Positions 1 to 10,407 of a stretch of 64,000 nt of DNA are shown here, in pieces (the stretch's first letter is position 1; every line of letters starts with the position of its first letter). The notes beneath the pieces were generated by a model that saw nothing but the letters and a program-made list of their open reading frames with translations, did no database searches and was not told the origin of the DNA. Source of the DNA: Pseudomonadota bacterium (GTDB lineage Bacteria > Pseudomonadota > Alphaproteobacteria > Acetobacterales > Acetobacteraceae); assembly GCA_021805565.1 (NCBI GenBank), contig JAJZFA010000024.1:1-64000 (forward strand), read 5' to 3'. The position numbers and the translations under genes were made by a program.

Positions 1-2
1 CT

Positions 3-638
3 GCCGACAACAGTGCCTTTGGTCAGGGCGTGACCGACTGGACCGGAAACGGTGGTTACAATTTGTTCTTTCATAACGGCACCGCGACCACGAACAGTGC
101 TACCGCACAGTATAACACTGGCTTCGAAAAGCTGTACGGTACGCCCACGTTCTCCGGTTCTAGCCCGAACAGTAACAATTTCGTAGCGCTGGATGGCGAC
201 ATTAACGTCGGTGGGGGCGGCGGAATCAGCCAGTCAGTCAACGGGTTGACACCTGGATCGAAATATCAGCTTTCATTCGTCTGGGCCGCCAGCCAGCTTC
301 AAAGCCGAAGCGGACAAACCACCGAAGATCTCCAGGTAAGCCTCAACAATAAAGTCTTCGCCACTACGCCAACCGAAACGAATCCGAGCCGCGGCTTCAC
401 GGGCTGGTTTTCGCAGGCCTACACATTCACGGCATCAGGTGCCTCAACGCTGCTCAGCTTCCTGTCACAGGGAACCCCGTCCGGGGAACCACCGATCGCT
501 TTGCTGACCAATGTATCGGTTACAAGCGTGCCGAACGGGCCAACGCCGGTGCCAGAACCTGCCACGATGTCTTTGCTGGGCGCCGGGATCGCGGGTTTGC
601 TGGCGGCGCGCCGCCGCCGCCGCGCGCAATCCGCCTAA
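3..638 (+). CDS. PEP-CTERM sorting domain-containing protein, 5' truncated by window edge
   Basis: Frame is open back to base 3 (no stop before the GTG at 30). C-terminus VPEPATMSLLGAGIAGLLAARRRRR is a classic PEP-CTERM tripartite signal. Confidence 0.9.
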   Translation, partial: ADNSAFGQGVTDWTGNGGYNLFFHNGTATTNSATAQYNTGFEKLYGTPTFSGSSPNSNNFVALDGDINVGGGGGISQSVNGLTPGSKYQLSFVWAASQLQSRSGQTTEDLQVSLNNKVFATTPTETNPSRGFTGWFSQAYTFTASGASTLLSFLSQGTPSGEPPIALLTNVSVTSVPNGPTPVPEPATMSLLGAGIAGLLAARRRRRAQSA

Positions 639-1543
639 ACTTCCAACGTTCCGCGCGTCGCCCGCACACAGCTTCCGGCGACACTGGCGCTTACGGGGCC
701 TTCCCCGGTCTTGACCGCCGACGCAATAATCATGCTCGGCCGTCCCATTTCCACGCCTTGCTCGATCGCGTATTGCAAAGCCAAATTATCCCCAGGCGCG
801 ATCGAGGTTAGCAACCCCGCCAGCGCGGCAGCCGCGCTTCCGGCCGCCGCATCCTCCCAGGTGCCGCCCAGCGGTGCGAACATCCGGGCGCGCAGGCGGC
901 GTTCATCCCCACCGGTCCAGGCATATAAATACAACGAAATCTGCCCTTCGAACACCGGAAACTGGCCGGCAGCGACCCGGAACGCCCCGGTATCGGGCAC
1001 GGCCCGCGACAGTGCCGCCACGCTGGAGACCTCGGCGAGCACAAATGGCGTTCCAACCGAGGCAACCAGCGGCGTATGCGAAAGGGTCGCGATATCCTCC
1101 GCCGCAAGGCCGGCACAGGCTGCCACTGTCTCCGTTGGAATCCCGATGCCGATGGTCAGCGATCGCGGTGCGGCAACACGGGCACCGGCTATCGCGCCCG
1201 AACCGTCGCGTACGATATGGACCCGAACCAGCCCGGCCATCTCCTCGAACGTGTAATGATCCGGCGGGTCTCCAGCCATGCTGGCAAGCACGAATCCGGT
1301 GCCCACGTTCGGATGGCCAGCGAATGGCATTTCCGCCGTCCGGGAGAAAATCCGAACACGGGCGTGATGGCGGGGATCGTCCGGCGGCAGGACGAAGGCC
1401 GTTTCGGACAGATTGAACTCGGCGGCGATCGCCTGCATCTCGGCGTCGCCGAGGCCGGCCGCTTCAAGAACGACAGCCAACGGATTGCCCGCAAACCGGG
1501 TGCCAGTGAAAACGTTGACGGTCACGAATTCATAATTGCGCAT
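635..1543 (-). CDS. PhzF family phenazine biosynthesis-like isomerase
   Basis: MRNYEFVTVNVFTGTRFAGNPLAVVLEA...NLSETAFVLPP and AGHPNVGTGFVL match PhzF family hallmarks. Confidence 0.9.
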   Translation of the reverse strand: MRNYEFVTVNVFTGTRFAGNPLAVVLEAAGLGDAEMQAIAAEFNLSETAFVLPPDDPRHHARVRIFSRTAEMPFAGHPNVGTGFVLASMAGDPPDHYTFEEMAGLVRVHIVRDGSGAIAGARVAAPRSLTIGIGIPTETVAACAGLAAEDIATLSHTPLVASVGTPFVLAEVSSVAALSRAVPDTGAFRVAAGQFPVFEGQISLYLYAWTGGDERRLRARMFAPLGGTWEDAAAGSAAAALAGLLTSIAPGDNLALQYAIEQGVEMGRPSMIIASAVKTGEGPVSASVAGSCVRATRGTLEV

Positions 1544-1726
1544 TCTGGGCCTCCGGCAGAGATCATTGAGATGGTGTCCGTCCGGTCCCGCTGCGAGTCC
1601 GTAATGCTACGGCCTGGACACCAGGGCGCGATCCGGGCCGCCCGGCAGGGCGCCCGGTTCGGTGCCGTGTCTTGGCAGGCCTCCTTCGTGTGCTACGCTT
1701 TCGTATCCAAAGGGAGGCTTCCGGAA

Positions 1727-2623
1727 ATGACAGCCGAAACAGGCGCATCGGCCCAGATTCGCTACGAAACCCCGGCGCCGCATGTCGCCCGGATCGTGAT
1801 GGCGCGTCCTGAAGCGCACAACGCGCAGGGCCTTCGCATGACGTACGAACTCAATGCCGCGTTCGACCGGGCGGCGCACGACGACGCGATCAAGGTCATC
1901 ATCCTGGCGGGGGACGGGCGAAACTTCTCGGCCGGGCACGACCTGAGCGGGGATGGCGGCGAAACCTGGCGGGATTTCGGCACTGTCGGCACATGGGCCG
2001 GCTTCGACGCCCAGGGCGCCGAGGCCCGTTATGGCCGCGAAATGGAAATCTATCTGGAAATGTGCGAACGCTGGCGTAATCTATCGAAGCCGACCATCGC
2101 GCAGGTACAGGGAAAATGCATCGCCGGTGGCCTGATGCTCGCCTGGGTGTGCGACCTGATCGTCGCCAGCGACGACGCGACCTTCAAGGATCCGGTGATC
2201 GATTTCGGCATATGCGGCGTCGAATTCTTCAACCACCCCTGGGAACTGGGCATCCGCAAGGCCAAGGAATTCCTGTTCACGGCGGATGAAATCGGCGCCG
2301 CGGAAGCTGCCGCGCATGGCATGGTGAACCGGGTGGTGCCACGCGACGAACTCGCCGCCGCGACACTGGCGCTCGCCGAAAAGATTGCCGCAAAGCCGGC
2401 TTTCGCGCTCAAGGCCGCCAAACAGGCCGTTAACCACGTGCAGGACGTGCAGGGACGGCGCAACGCCCAGATGCATGCGTTCAGCCTGCATCACCTGCTG
2501 CATGCTCATAACGAGCTTATCTACGGTATGCCGATGGATCCCAACGGCCTGCCCGAAGCGGTGCGCGATAAGGTTCTGGCCAGGGTCGCGCGCGCCAAAG
2601 CGGCGAAAAACGCGGCCGGATAA
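1727..2623 (+). CDS. enoyl-CoA hydratase/isomerase family protein
   Basis: ORF 1076..2623 with likely start at ATG 1727 after a GGAGG-like site; crotonase motifs AGDGRNFSAGHDL and GKCIAGGLMLAWVCDLIVASDDATF. Confidence 0.9.
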   Translation: MTAETGASAQIRYETPAPHVARIVMARPEAHNAQGLRMTYELNAAFDRAAHDDAIKVIILAGDGRNFSAGHDLSGDGGETWRDFGTVGTWAGFDAQGAEARYGREMEIYLEMCERWRNLSKPTIAQVQGKCIAGGLMLAWVCDLIVASDDATFKDPVIDFGICGVEFFNHPWELGIRKAKEFLFTADEIGAAEAAAHGMVNRVVPRDELAAATLALAEKIAAKPAFALKAAKQAVNHVQDVQGRRNAQMHAFSLHHLLHAHNELIYGMPMDPNGLPEAVRDKVLARVARAKAAKNAAG

Positions 2624-2773
2624 TCAGCCGGCAACGCCCTGAGGCGTTTGCCTGCCGAGCCCACACCCCGGCGTCGCGGGTGGCCGGCCTTGTCCCGGCC
2701 GCTCCGGCACGGCAAGTAGCGCCGATGACAAACCGGCGATCCTGCTTTTTGCGTCCGCTAAGGGCTTGCCCCC

Positions 2774-4162
2774 ATGGCTAAACCGACATCCCGATTTGTG
2801 TGCCGGGCCTGCGGGGCCGTAACGCTGAAATGGGCCGGCCGCTGCGAAACCTGCGGCGAATGGAACACGGTGGACGAAGAACCGATCGTCGCCCGCCCCG
2901 GCCCCGCCGCCAAGGCGCCGGCCGGACGCAGCGTCGCGTTCGTCGGCCTGGCAGGCAGCGCCGAACCGCCGCCGCGCGCCGCTATCGGCATCGCCGAACT
3001 GGACAGGGTCCTGGGCGGCGGCCTGGTCCCGGCCTCCGCTGTGTTGGTCGGCGGCGACCCCGGTATCGGCAAATCCACCCTTCTACTCCAGGCCGCCGCC
3101 CGGCTGGCCCGCTCGGGACGCCGCGTGCTGTACGTCTCGGGAGAAGAATCCATCGACCAGATCCGGCTGCGCGCGCGCCGCCTGGGGGTTGCGGATTCGT
3201 CCATCGAACTCGCCGCCGCGATCAACGTGCGCGATATCGTCGCCAGCCTCGAACAGGCGAAAGACACCACGTTGGTGGTGATCGACTCCATCCAGACCAT
3301 GTGGATGGACACGATCGAAAGCGCACCGGGCACCGTCAGCCAAGTACGTGCATCGTCGTTCGAGCTAATCCGGCTCGCCAAGGCTGGCAACTTCGCGCTG
3401 GTGCTGGTCGGGCACGTCACCAAGGACGGCGGGCTGGCTGGCCCGAGGGTGCTGGAACACATGGTCGATGCGGTGCTGTATTTCGAAGGCGACCGCGGCC
3501 ATCAGTTCCGCATCTTGCGCGCGGTCAAGAACCGCTTCGGCGCCACCGATGAAATCGGGGTGTTCGAGATGACCGAGACCGGGCTGGCGGAAGTACCCAA
3601 CCCATCCGCGCTGTTTCTGGCCGAACGGCGCGGCAACATCGCCGGCAGCGCGGTATTCGCCGGGCTGGAAGGCTCGCGCCCCGTGCTGATGGAGGTGCAG
3701 GCGCTGCTGGCGCCCAACCCGGCCGGATCGCCGCGCCGGTCGGTGATCGGGTGGGACAGCGGACGGTTGTCGATGTTGCTGGCGGTGCTGGAAACGCGCG
3801 CGGGCGTGCGGCTGAACCAGACCGACGTGTATCTGAATATCGCTGGCGGACTACGGGTCAGCGAACCGGCCGCCGATCTGGCGGTCGCCGCCGCCATTGC
3901 CTCGGCCGCGTTCGAGATGCCGACCAGTCCGGGCATGGTCTATTTCGGCGAGGTCGGGCTATCCGGGGAGGTGCGTCAGGTGGCGCAGGCCGAAGCCCGG
4001 TTGAAAGAGGCCGCAAAGCTCGGATTCGACGCGGCCACATTCCCGCGCCGCGTGGCGCACGGCAATCGCAAGCTGGCCGCTCCGGAGGGATTGCGTATGG
4101 AAGAAATCGGCCACATCGCGGATTTGGTGACACGGTTCGCACCAGAAAAGCCAAAGGGGTAA
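2774..4162 (+). CDS. radA: DNA repair protein RadA/Sms
   Basis: N-terminal CxxC zinc motif (FVCRACGAVTLKWAGRCETCGEWNT), Walker A GGDPGIGKSTLLLQ, KNRFGATDEIGVFEM. Confidence 0.97.
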   Translation: MAKPTSRFVCRACGAVTLKWAGRCETCGEWNTVDEEPIVARPGPAAKAPAGRSVAFVGLAGSAEPPPRAAIGIAELDRVLGGGLVPASAVLVGGDPGIGKSTLLLQAAARLARSGRRVLYVSGEESIDQIRLRARRLGVADSSIELAAAINVRDIVASLEQAKDTTLVVIDSIQTMWMDTIESAPGTVSQVRASSFELIRLAKAGNFALVLVGHVTKDGGLAGPRVLEHMVDAVLYFEGDRGHQFRILRAVKNRFGATDEIGVFEMTETGLAEVPNPSALFLAERRGNIAGSAVFAGLEGSRPVLMEVQALLAPNPAGSPRRSVIGWDSGRLSMLLAVLETRAGVRLNQTDVYLNIAGGLRVSEPAADLAVAAAIASAAFEMPTSPGMVYFGEVGLSGEVRQVAQAEARLKEAAKLGFDAATFPRRVAHGNRKLAAPEGLRMEEIGHIADLVTRFAPEKPKG

Positions 4163-4217
4163 GCCCGACCTTCCCGGCCCCGTCGATAACCGGCTGGGGC
4201 AGGCGTCCCCGATTCGA

Positions 4218-5420
4218 TCATAACCGGCGCTCCGCCCGCACCGCGACCGCCAGGGCCGCCTGACCCAGCAGGGCCGAACCCAGCAGAATAGCGGCGACAG
4301 GGTAAACCGCGCCAGGATGCCAGGTTTCCACCGCTACCGTACACAGCATTCCATATGTCATCTGGATAAATCCGTACAAGCCGGATGCCGCCCCGATCGA
4401 CTGCGGGCTGACACTGACCGACCCGGCCAGGGCGAACGGGCTGGCAATGCCCGCGCCAACCATGAACAGGGCAACCGGCCCCACGACCGTCGCCACCGTC
4501 AGCACGTCCGCCGCATCGGCCAGGGCAAACAACGCCGCACCCAGAATTCCGATCGCATTGGCAATCCGCAACACGGATGGTACCGGCATCCGGCCCGCGA
4601 CCCGGTTGGCGCCAAAACTGCCGGCCGCCACTCCACCCATCAGCAGCAGATAATACAGCCCGACGCGCTGGGCCGGTTGATGCAGCCGGTTTTCCAGGAT
4701 GAACGGGGACGCCGACATGAACCCATAAAACGCGGTGGTCGAGCACGCGCCACCGATCGCATAGCCCAGGAAGCGGGCGGATCGCAGCAGCCGCCCATAG
4801 GCCACCATCATCGACCGGCGGGCGGTGCCGCGTTCGGACAATGTCTCTGGCATCAGCAGAACGCACGCCGCCAGCGTCGCCCCCCCGAACACCGCCAGCA
4901 GCACATAGCCGGCGCGCCACCCGCTGTAAGCGGTCAGAAAGCCGCCGATTGCCGGCGCCATGGCGGGCACCAGCGCCATCGTCAATGTCAGCATCGCGAG
5001 CTGGCCGGCCGCCTTGTCGGCCGTCGCACCGTCCCGCACCGCGGCACGCCCCAGTACCAGCCCGGCACATCCGCCAAACGATTGTACGATCCGGGCAGCG
5101 ATCATAACGGCGGCGTTCGGGGCGAGCGCCGTTGCCACGCTGGCGGCGGTAAACAGCGTCAATCCAACCAGCAAAACAGGCCGCCGCCCGAACCGGTCCG
5201 AAATCGGGCCATACATCAACTGGCCGATGGCAAGGCCGATCAGGTACAACGTGATGGTCAGTTGCGCCGAACCGACCGACATGCCCAACGCCAGCGCCAT
5301 GGCCGGAAGTGCGGGAATAATAACATGCATGCCAAGCGTACCGCAGGCCGTCATGGCGACGAGCAACATGAACGGTGCCCGTCCAGGCCCGCGCAGCGGC
5401 GGGTTAGTCAAAACGCGCAT
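4218..5420 (-). CDS. MFS transporter, Bcr/CflA-like drug resistance family
   Basis: 12-TM-like hydrophobic pattern; QLMYGPISDRFGRRPVLLVGLTLF MFS signature. Confidence 0.88.
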   Translation of the reverse strand: MRVLTNPPLRGPGRAPFMLLVAMTACGTLGMHVIIPALPAMALALGMSVGSAQLTITLYLIGLAIGQLMYGPISDRFGRRPVLLVGLTLFTAASVATALAPNAAVMIAARIVQSFGGCAGLVLGRAAVRDGATADKAAGQLAMLTLTMALVPAMAPAIGGFLTAYSGWRAGYVLLAVFGGATLAACVLLMPETLSERGTARRSMMVAYGRLLRSARFLGYAIGGACSTTAFYGFMSASPFILENRLHQPAQRVGLYYLLLMGGVAAGSFGANRVAGRMPVPSVLRIANAIGILGAALFALADAADVLTVATVVGPVALFMVGAGIASPFALAGSVSVSPQSIGAASGLYGFIQMTYGMLCTVAVETWHPGAVYPVAAILLGSALLGQAALAVAVRAERRL

Positions 5421-5695
5421 GGTTTGTCCCGATGTCCCGCGTTACCATGCCCCCGGACATCCGAAGCGGCAACACGGGCGGCCGCTGTCGGATTTCGGCG
5501 CGATGCGCACCAATGCCGGCGGGTCGCCCCGGCGCCCAGGCTTATCGCTGCGTCATATTGTCAGGCGAGCCGGCGTTGACATAGGGTCTGGCGAAGCCGC
5601 CGCCGGTCGAGGCCGGACAGCGATCGCCGCCCGAGGACCGTCGCCCAGAAACCTTCATTCCCTGGGGATTGTCATACCCAAAGGATTTTTATCCG

Positions 5696-6325
5696 ATGTA
5701 TGTGCCCGCCCATTTCAGCGAAGACCGGATCGAAGTGCTGCATGCATCGATCCGATCGGCGGGCCTCGCAACGCTCGTTTCCATGACGGCGGACGGCCTG
5801 ATCGCGAGCCACGCACCGATGCTTCTGGTACCCAGCCCCGGCCCCTTCGGCACGCTGATCGGACACTTGGCGAAGGCCAATCCGCATGTCCGAACGGCCG
5901 ATCCAGCCGTGCCGGCCCTGGCGATTTTTCACGGCCCGGATGGCTATATCACCCCGTCCTATTACGCCGCGAAGAAAGAACACGGGAAGGTCGTGCCGAC
6001 CTGGAACTACGCCGCGATCCATGCGTATGGGACTCTGGAGGTATTCGACGATCCGGCCCGCCTGCGAGACATTGTCACCGCACTGACAGACCGGCACGAA
6101 ACCCCGCGCGCGCAACCATGGGCGGTAACCGACGCACCGGACGGTTTCGTGCAGGGATTGCTGGGCGCCATCGTTGGCATTTCGTTGCGGATCGACCGGT
6201 TGGAGGGCAAAGTCAAAATGAGCCAGAACCGCCCCGCCGCCGACCAGGCCGGGGTGATCGGCGGCTTGCGCGCCGACGGCCAGGACCGTCTGGCCGAGGC
6301 GGTCAGGCAGGCGGTGTCGGTCTGA
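5696..6325 (+). CDS. FMN-binding negative transcriptional regulator, PaiB family
   Basis: MYVPAHF...HASIRSAGLATLVS and GTLIGHLAKANPH..DGYITPSYYAAKKEHGKVVPTWNYAAIHAYG are PaiB family blocks. Start placed at ATG 5696 after AAAGGA. Confidence 0.88.
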   Translation: MYVPAHFSEDRIEVLHASIRSAGLATLVSMTADGLIASHAPMLLVPSPGPFGTLIGHLAKANPHVRTADPAVPALAIFHGPDGYITPSYYAAKKEHGKVVPTWNYAAIHAYGTLEVFDDPARLRDIVTALTDRHETPRAQPWAVTDAPDGFVQGLLGAIVGISLRIDRLEGKVKMSQNRPAADQAGVIGGLRADGQDRLAEAVRQAVSV

Positions 6326-6368
6326 GAGGACGATACGCCGGCGTTGCCCTCCGCCAGGGTCGTAAGCC

Positions 6369-7151
6369 CTATGTGCTGGCCGAGTTGAATGCCCCGCCGT
6401 CCAGCAGAAGATTTTGCCCAACGATGAAGCCGATCTTCGCCGAACACAAAAACGCGCACGCATCCCCGAACTCCGCCGGGTCGCCGGCCCGCCGGGCGGG
6501 GGTGTTGGCCTGCCGCTCCTGGATCAGATCGTCCACCGGACGGTTGCTTTGCCGGGCGGCCTCCCGCAGCCCGCCGCGCAGCCGGTCGGTCAGAAACGGG
6601 CCGGGCAGGATGTTGTTGATCACGACGTTGTGGTGCGCCACCTGGCGGGCAAGGCCGGCGACAAAGCCGGTCAGACCGGCACGCGCGCCGTTGCTCATGC
6701 CCAGTTGCGCGATAGGCGATTTCACCGAAGCGGACGTGATGTTCACGATGCGGCCGAATTTCCGTTCGATCATGCCGTCGATCACCGCCTTGATCATAAA
6801 AATCGGCGCCAGCATGTTGCCATCCACCGCCTTGATCCACATGTCGCGGTCCCACTCGCGGAAATCGCCGAACGGCGGCCCGCCATTGTTATTCACCAGG
6901 ATATCCGGCGACGGGCACGCCGCCAGGGCCGCCGCCCTGCCGTCCTCGCTGGCAATATCGCCGGCGACGGCGATGACCTTCGCGCCCGTCATCTGGCGGA
7001 TCTCCGCCGCCGTCTCTTCCAGCACCGCGGCGGTCCGGGCGGTAATCGTCACATCGACGCCTTCCCGAGCCAGTGCGATCGCGCAGGCTCGTCCCAGCCC
7101 CTTGCTGGCGGCGCAGACGATTGCCTTTTTTCCTTGCAGACCCAAATCCAT
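6369..7151 (-). CDS. SDR family oxidoreductase
   Basis: MDLGLQGKKAIVCAASKGLGRACAIALAREG cofactor motif; SDR fold blocks. Confidence 0.9.
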   Translation of the reverse strand: MDLGLQGKKAIVCAASKGLGRACAIALAREGVDVTITARTAAVLEETAAEIRQMTGAKVIAVAGDIASEDGRAAALAACPSPDILVNNNGGPPFGDFREWDRDMWIKAVDGNMLAPIFMIKAVIDGMIERKFGRIVNITSASVKSPIAQLGMSNGARAGLTGFVAGLARQVAHHNVVINNILPGPFLTDRLRGGLREAARQSNRPVDDLIQERQANTPARRAGDPAEFGDACAFLCSAKIGFIVGQNLLLDGGAFNSAST

Positions 7152-7323
7152 GATACGTTCCCCTATTTTGACGAGAGAACAAGTGTATCAGGGCGGCTAC
7201 CGTCCGCCTACTGGACCGGCATTGCCGCCCATGACTACGATGTAACGCGGCTGATATGGGATTTGTGGCACATGTGCCGCTGTACGATGTCCGGTTTCGG
7301 CAAATTGGCAGGCAGGTGGCTCA

Positions 7324-8691
7324 ATGAAGATCACGCGAACGGGCATCGTTCTATTGGTGGGAACCAGTTTCGCCGCCGGCTGCGTCGCCGCGACCAGCGG
7401 ATCGATCGGCCCGGCGGCGGCGCAGGCCAACGATCAGCAGCAGACCTACCGGTGGCTCAGCCTGTTCAGCAACGTTCTGGAACGGGTCCAGGCCGACTAC
7501 GTCGAACCGGTCTCGGGGCCGGCACTGATCGACAATGCGCTCAACGGCATGCTGACCGGCCTCGACCCGCACAGTTCCTATATGAACGAAGGGCAGTGGC
7601 GCGACATGCAGTCCGAAACGTCGGGCCAGTTTGGCGGCGTCGGACTGGAAGTCACCGAGAATGGCGGCCTGCTTCAGGTGGTCAGCCCGATCGACGGCAC
7701 ACCGGCCGCGGCAGCCGGCATGAAGCCCGGCGATTTGATCACCGCCGTTGACGGCAAGACGGTGGAAGGGCTGAGCCTGAACGACGCGGTCACCGCGATG
7801 CGCGGACCGCCCGACACGAAGGTCAGCCTGATCGTGAAGCGCCTGGCGGTCACCGACCCGATCGCGGTGACGCTGACACGCCAGATTATCAAGATAGAAA
7901 CGGTCAAAAGCCGGCTGGCCGGAGACATCGGCGTTATTCGCATCAGCGAGTTTACCGAACAGACCGATACCGGCCTGCACGCGGCGATGAAAGCGTTGCG
8001 GGCGGATTCGAACGGCCGCCTGCGCGGGCTGGTGGTGGATTTGCGTAACGATCCGGGCGGGCTGCTGGATCAGGCGGTCGCGGTGTCCAACGATTTTCTG
8101 TCCGGTGGCGAAATTGTTTCGACCAGGGGGCGCCATTCGGATGACGATCAAAGCTGGCAGGCCAAACCGGACGGCAATATTTCGGGAAATCTGCCGGTGG
8201 TGATTCTGACGAATAACGGCACCGCTTCGGCCGCCGAAATCGTCGCCGGCGCGGTGCAGGATAACCATCGGGGCCTGGTGCTGGGCACTCAATCTTTCGG
8301 CAAGGGTTCGGTGCAGACGCTGTTTCCGCTGCCCGGCCACGGCGCCATCCGGCTGACGACCGCCCGGTATTACACGCCGTCGGGCCGGTCCATCCAGGGC
8401 GTTGGAATCACGCCCAATGTCGAGGTGGATGAAACGCGCACGCCGGCGCCGCATTTCGCACCCGAACACGAAGCCGATCTACAACACATCCTGTCGGTGC
8501 CCGGCACCGGGAAAGCCGTTCCCGCGCCCCCGCAGGCCGAGCTGCCGCCGATCGCCCGGCAGATACCGAAACTGCCACCCGAACACTGGCCCGCGCTGGA
8601 TGCAGCCAAGCCGGAGACGGATTTCCAGTTGCAACAAGGGCTTTTGCTGGCGAAGGCGCTGGCGGACGAAAGCCGGGCGGCGGCACGCTGA
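7324..8691 (+). CDS. S41 family C-terminal processing peptidase (CtpA-like)
   Basis: PDZ domain plus VVDLRNDPGGLLDQAV and LTNNGTASAAEIVAGAVQDNHRGLVLGTQSFGKGSVQT (Ser/Lys catalytic motif). Confidence 0.95.
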   Translation: MKITRTGIVLLVGTSFAAGCVAATSGSIGPAAAQANDQQQTYRWLSLFSNVLERVQADYVEPVSGPALIDNALNGMLTGLDPHSSYMNEGQWRDMQSETSGQFGGVGLEVTENGGLLQVVSPIDGTPAAAAGMKPGDLITAVDGKTVEGLSLNDAVTAMRGPPDTKVSLIVKRLAVTDPIAVTLTRQIIKIETVKSRLAGDIGVIRISEFTEQTDTGLHAAMKALRADSNGRLRGLVVDLRNDPGGLLDQAVAVSNDFLSGGEIVSTRGRHSDDDQSWQAKPDGNISGNLPVVILTNNGTASAAEIVAGAVQDNHRGLVLGTQSFGKGSVQTLFPLPGHGAIRLTTARYYTPSGRSIQGVGITPNVEVDETRTPAPHFAPEHEADLQHILSVPGTGKAVPAPPQAELPPIARQIPKLPPEHWPALDAAKPETDFQLQQGLLLAKALADESRAAAR

Positions 8692-8705
8692 GGGTTGCAT
8701 TGGCA

Positions 8706-8727
8706 ACCGGTGCTTCGGCACGCCGGT
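8706..8727. terminator. UUCG-tetraloop hairpin downstream of the ctpA-like gene
   Basis: ACCGGTGC-TTCG-GCACGCCGGT: 4-bp perfect inner stem around TTCG, outer stem with a 2-nt bulge. No clear T-tract. Confidence 0.35.
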
Positions 8728-8861
8728 GAGCCCGCCCGCTTAAACATGAATCCGAAGCGAAAACTGTCGAGCATGCCGTAAGAGCAAACCCTGTTGCTCG
8801 ATTTGTGTATGGCACCGTGGACCGTGTGGGGCGTTATCCATCTGCAAACGATGGGGATATC

Positions 8862-9854
8862 ATGGGAAAGATTGTCGTAATCACGGGGGCGGGCGCCGGT
8901 GTGGGCCGAGCGGCGGCAACGGAATTCGCTCGGAACGGCTGCGATGTCGCGTTGTTGTCCCGCGACCCCGAACGGCTTGAACTCGCAGCGGACGAATTGC
9001 GCCGTTTCGGCGTCAGGGTGCTGGCCATTCCAACCGATGTGGCGGACGCCAAGGCCGTGGATACCGCCGCGGACAGGGTGGAGGCCGAACTCGGTCCAAT
9101 CGACGTTTGGGTTAACGTGGCGATGGCCACTGTTTTCGCGCCGGTTCATAAATTGACAGCGGAGGAATTTCAGCGCGGGACAGCGGTTACCTATCTAGGC
9201 CAGGTGCATGGTACCATGGCCGCATTGCGTTTCATGCGACCGCGCAACCGGGGTTCCATCGTTTGCGTCGGGTCCGCCCTGGCCTATCGGTCGGTGCCGC
9301 TGCAATCGGTGTATTGCGGAGCCAAATTCGCCATTCGCGGCTTTCTGGATTCACTGCGATCGGAACTGTATCACGACAAGATCGCCGTTACGCTGACCGA
9401 GGTGGATCTGCCGGCGGTCAACACCCCGCAGTTCGATTGGGCGCGCAACAAGATGGGCCGCAAGGCCATGCCCGTGCCGCCGATTTACCAGCCGGAGGTG
9501 CCCGCACGCGCCATCTATTTCGGGGCTTTCAACCCGCGCCGCCAGATATGGGTGGGCTTCCCGACGGTGCAGGCCATCCTGGCCAACCGCATCGCGCCAG
9601 GCCTGATCGACCGTTATCTGGCGAAATTTGGGTACAACGGGCAACTAACCGACCAGCCAGCAGATAGCGATGCCCCCGGCAATTTGTTCGAACCGGTGAA
9701 AGGCCCGTACGGCGCCCATGGCCGCTTCGACGGACAGGCCCGTACCGGAAGCTGGGAAGTTTTCACCAGCTATCATCGCAACGCGGTCTGGGCGGCTGCC
9801 TTCGCTGGCCTGGCAGTCGGCGTTCATATGTTGGCCAAACGCCTGAAAGTGTGA
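8862..9854 (+). CDS. SDR family oxidoreductase
   Basis: MGKIVVITGAGAGVGRAAATEFARNGCDVALLSRD; SxYCGAKFAIRGF active-site region. Start at ATG 8862. Confidence 0.9.
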   Translation: MGKIVVITGAGAGVGRAAATEFARNGCDVALLSRDPERLELAADELRRFGVRVLAIPTDVADAKAVDTAADRVEAELGPIDVWVNVAMATVFAPVHKLTAEEFQRGTAVTYLGQVHGTMAALRFMRPRNRGSIVCVGSALAYRSVPLQSVYCGAKFAIRGFLDSLRSELYHDKIAVTLTEVDLPAVNTPQFDWARNKMGRKAMPVPPIYQPEVPARAIYFGAFNPRRQIWVGFPTVQAILANRIAPGLIDRYLAKFGYNGQLTDQPADSDAPGNLFEPVKGPYGAHGRFDGQARTGSWEVFTSYHRNAVWAAAFAGLAVGVHMLAKRLKV

Positions 9855-9868
9855 TCCGGCCGCAAGTT

Positions 9869-10318
9869 CTATCTGAACCGGCAAGGCCGGGTGCCAGGTG
9901 AAATATGAAGTTGAATCGTCATCAGCACCGCCGGGACGTCTCCAATCGTTCCGGACCGGTGCCCCTTTCGTCCGTTGATCGTCGCGCAGCCCTGGTCTTC
10001 GCCCAGCGAGAACGAACCGGGGCCTTGCTCAATGCGCGTGCCGTCCATCGATTCGATCCACCAGCGGCCGGACAACACAACGATCCATTGCGGAGCGGGG
10101 TTTTCATGCCATTCACCGATCCAGCCCACGGGCTGCACGGTAAAGACCACCGTCGCCTCCGATTTAGCCTGCGGATTGTTCCATTGCGGTTCGGCAACGC
10201 CGATCCGGTGCAGATCGAACGATGTCAACATGCATTCGGTCTGATGACTGACACCGTCTTCGTCCCGCCACAAATGCCAGTATGGCACGGTCGGCCTGGG
10301 CCCAACGGTTTCCGTCAT
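9869..10318 (-). CDS. cupin-fold hypothetical protein
   Basis: ORF 9869..10354; FTVQPVGWIGEWHENPAPQWIVVLSGRWWIESMDG...GPGSFSLGEDQG looks like a cupin barrel. Start could be 10318 or 10354. Confidence 0.7.
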   Translation of the reverse strand: MTETVGPRPTVPYWHLWRDEDGVSHQTECMLTSFDLHRIGVAEPQWNNPQAKSEATVVFTVQPVGWIGEWHENPAPQWIVVLSGRWWIESMDGTRIEQGPGSFSLGEDQGCATINGRKGHRSGTIGDVPAVLMTIQLHISPGTRPCRFR

Positions 10319-10407
10319 TGTTCCTCGCTTGCCGATAGAAACCCGATTATCCATCGTGATCTTCGATACGCTAGCGTCCCGCGGTCTTGTCTGGGGAGTC
10401 TGGGGCC

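Noticed and set aside
4960-7245. 761-aa plus-strand ORF
   Set aside because: Runs antisense through the MFS and SDR genes and overlaps paiB out of frame; no recognisable domain.
7351-8469. 372-aa minus-strand ORF
   Set aside because: Antisense shadow of the S41 peptidase.
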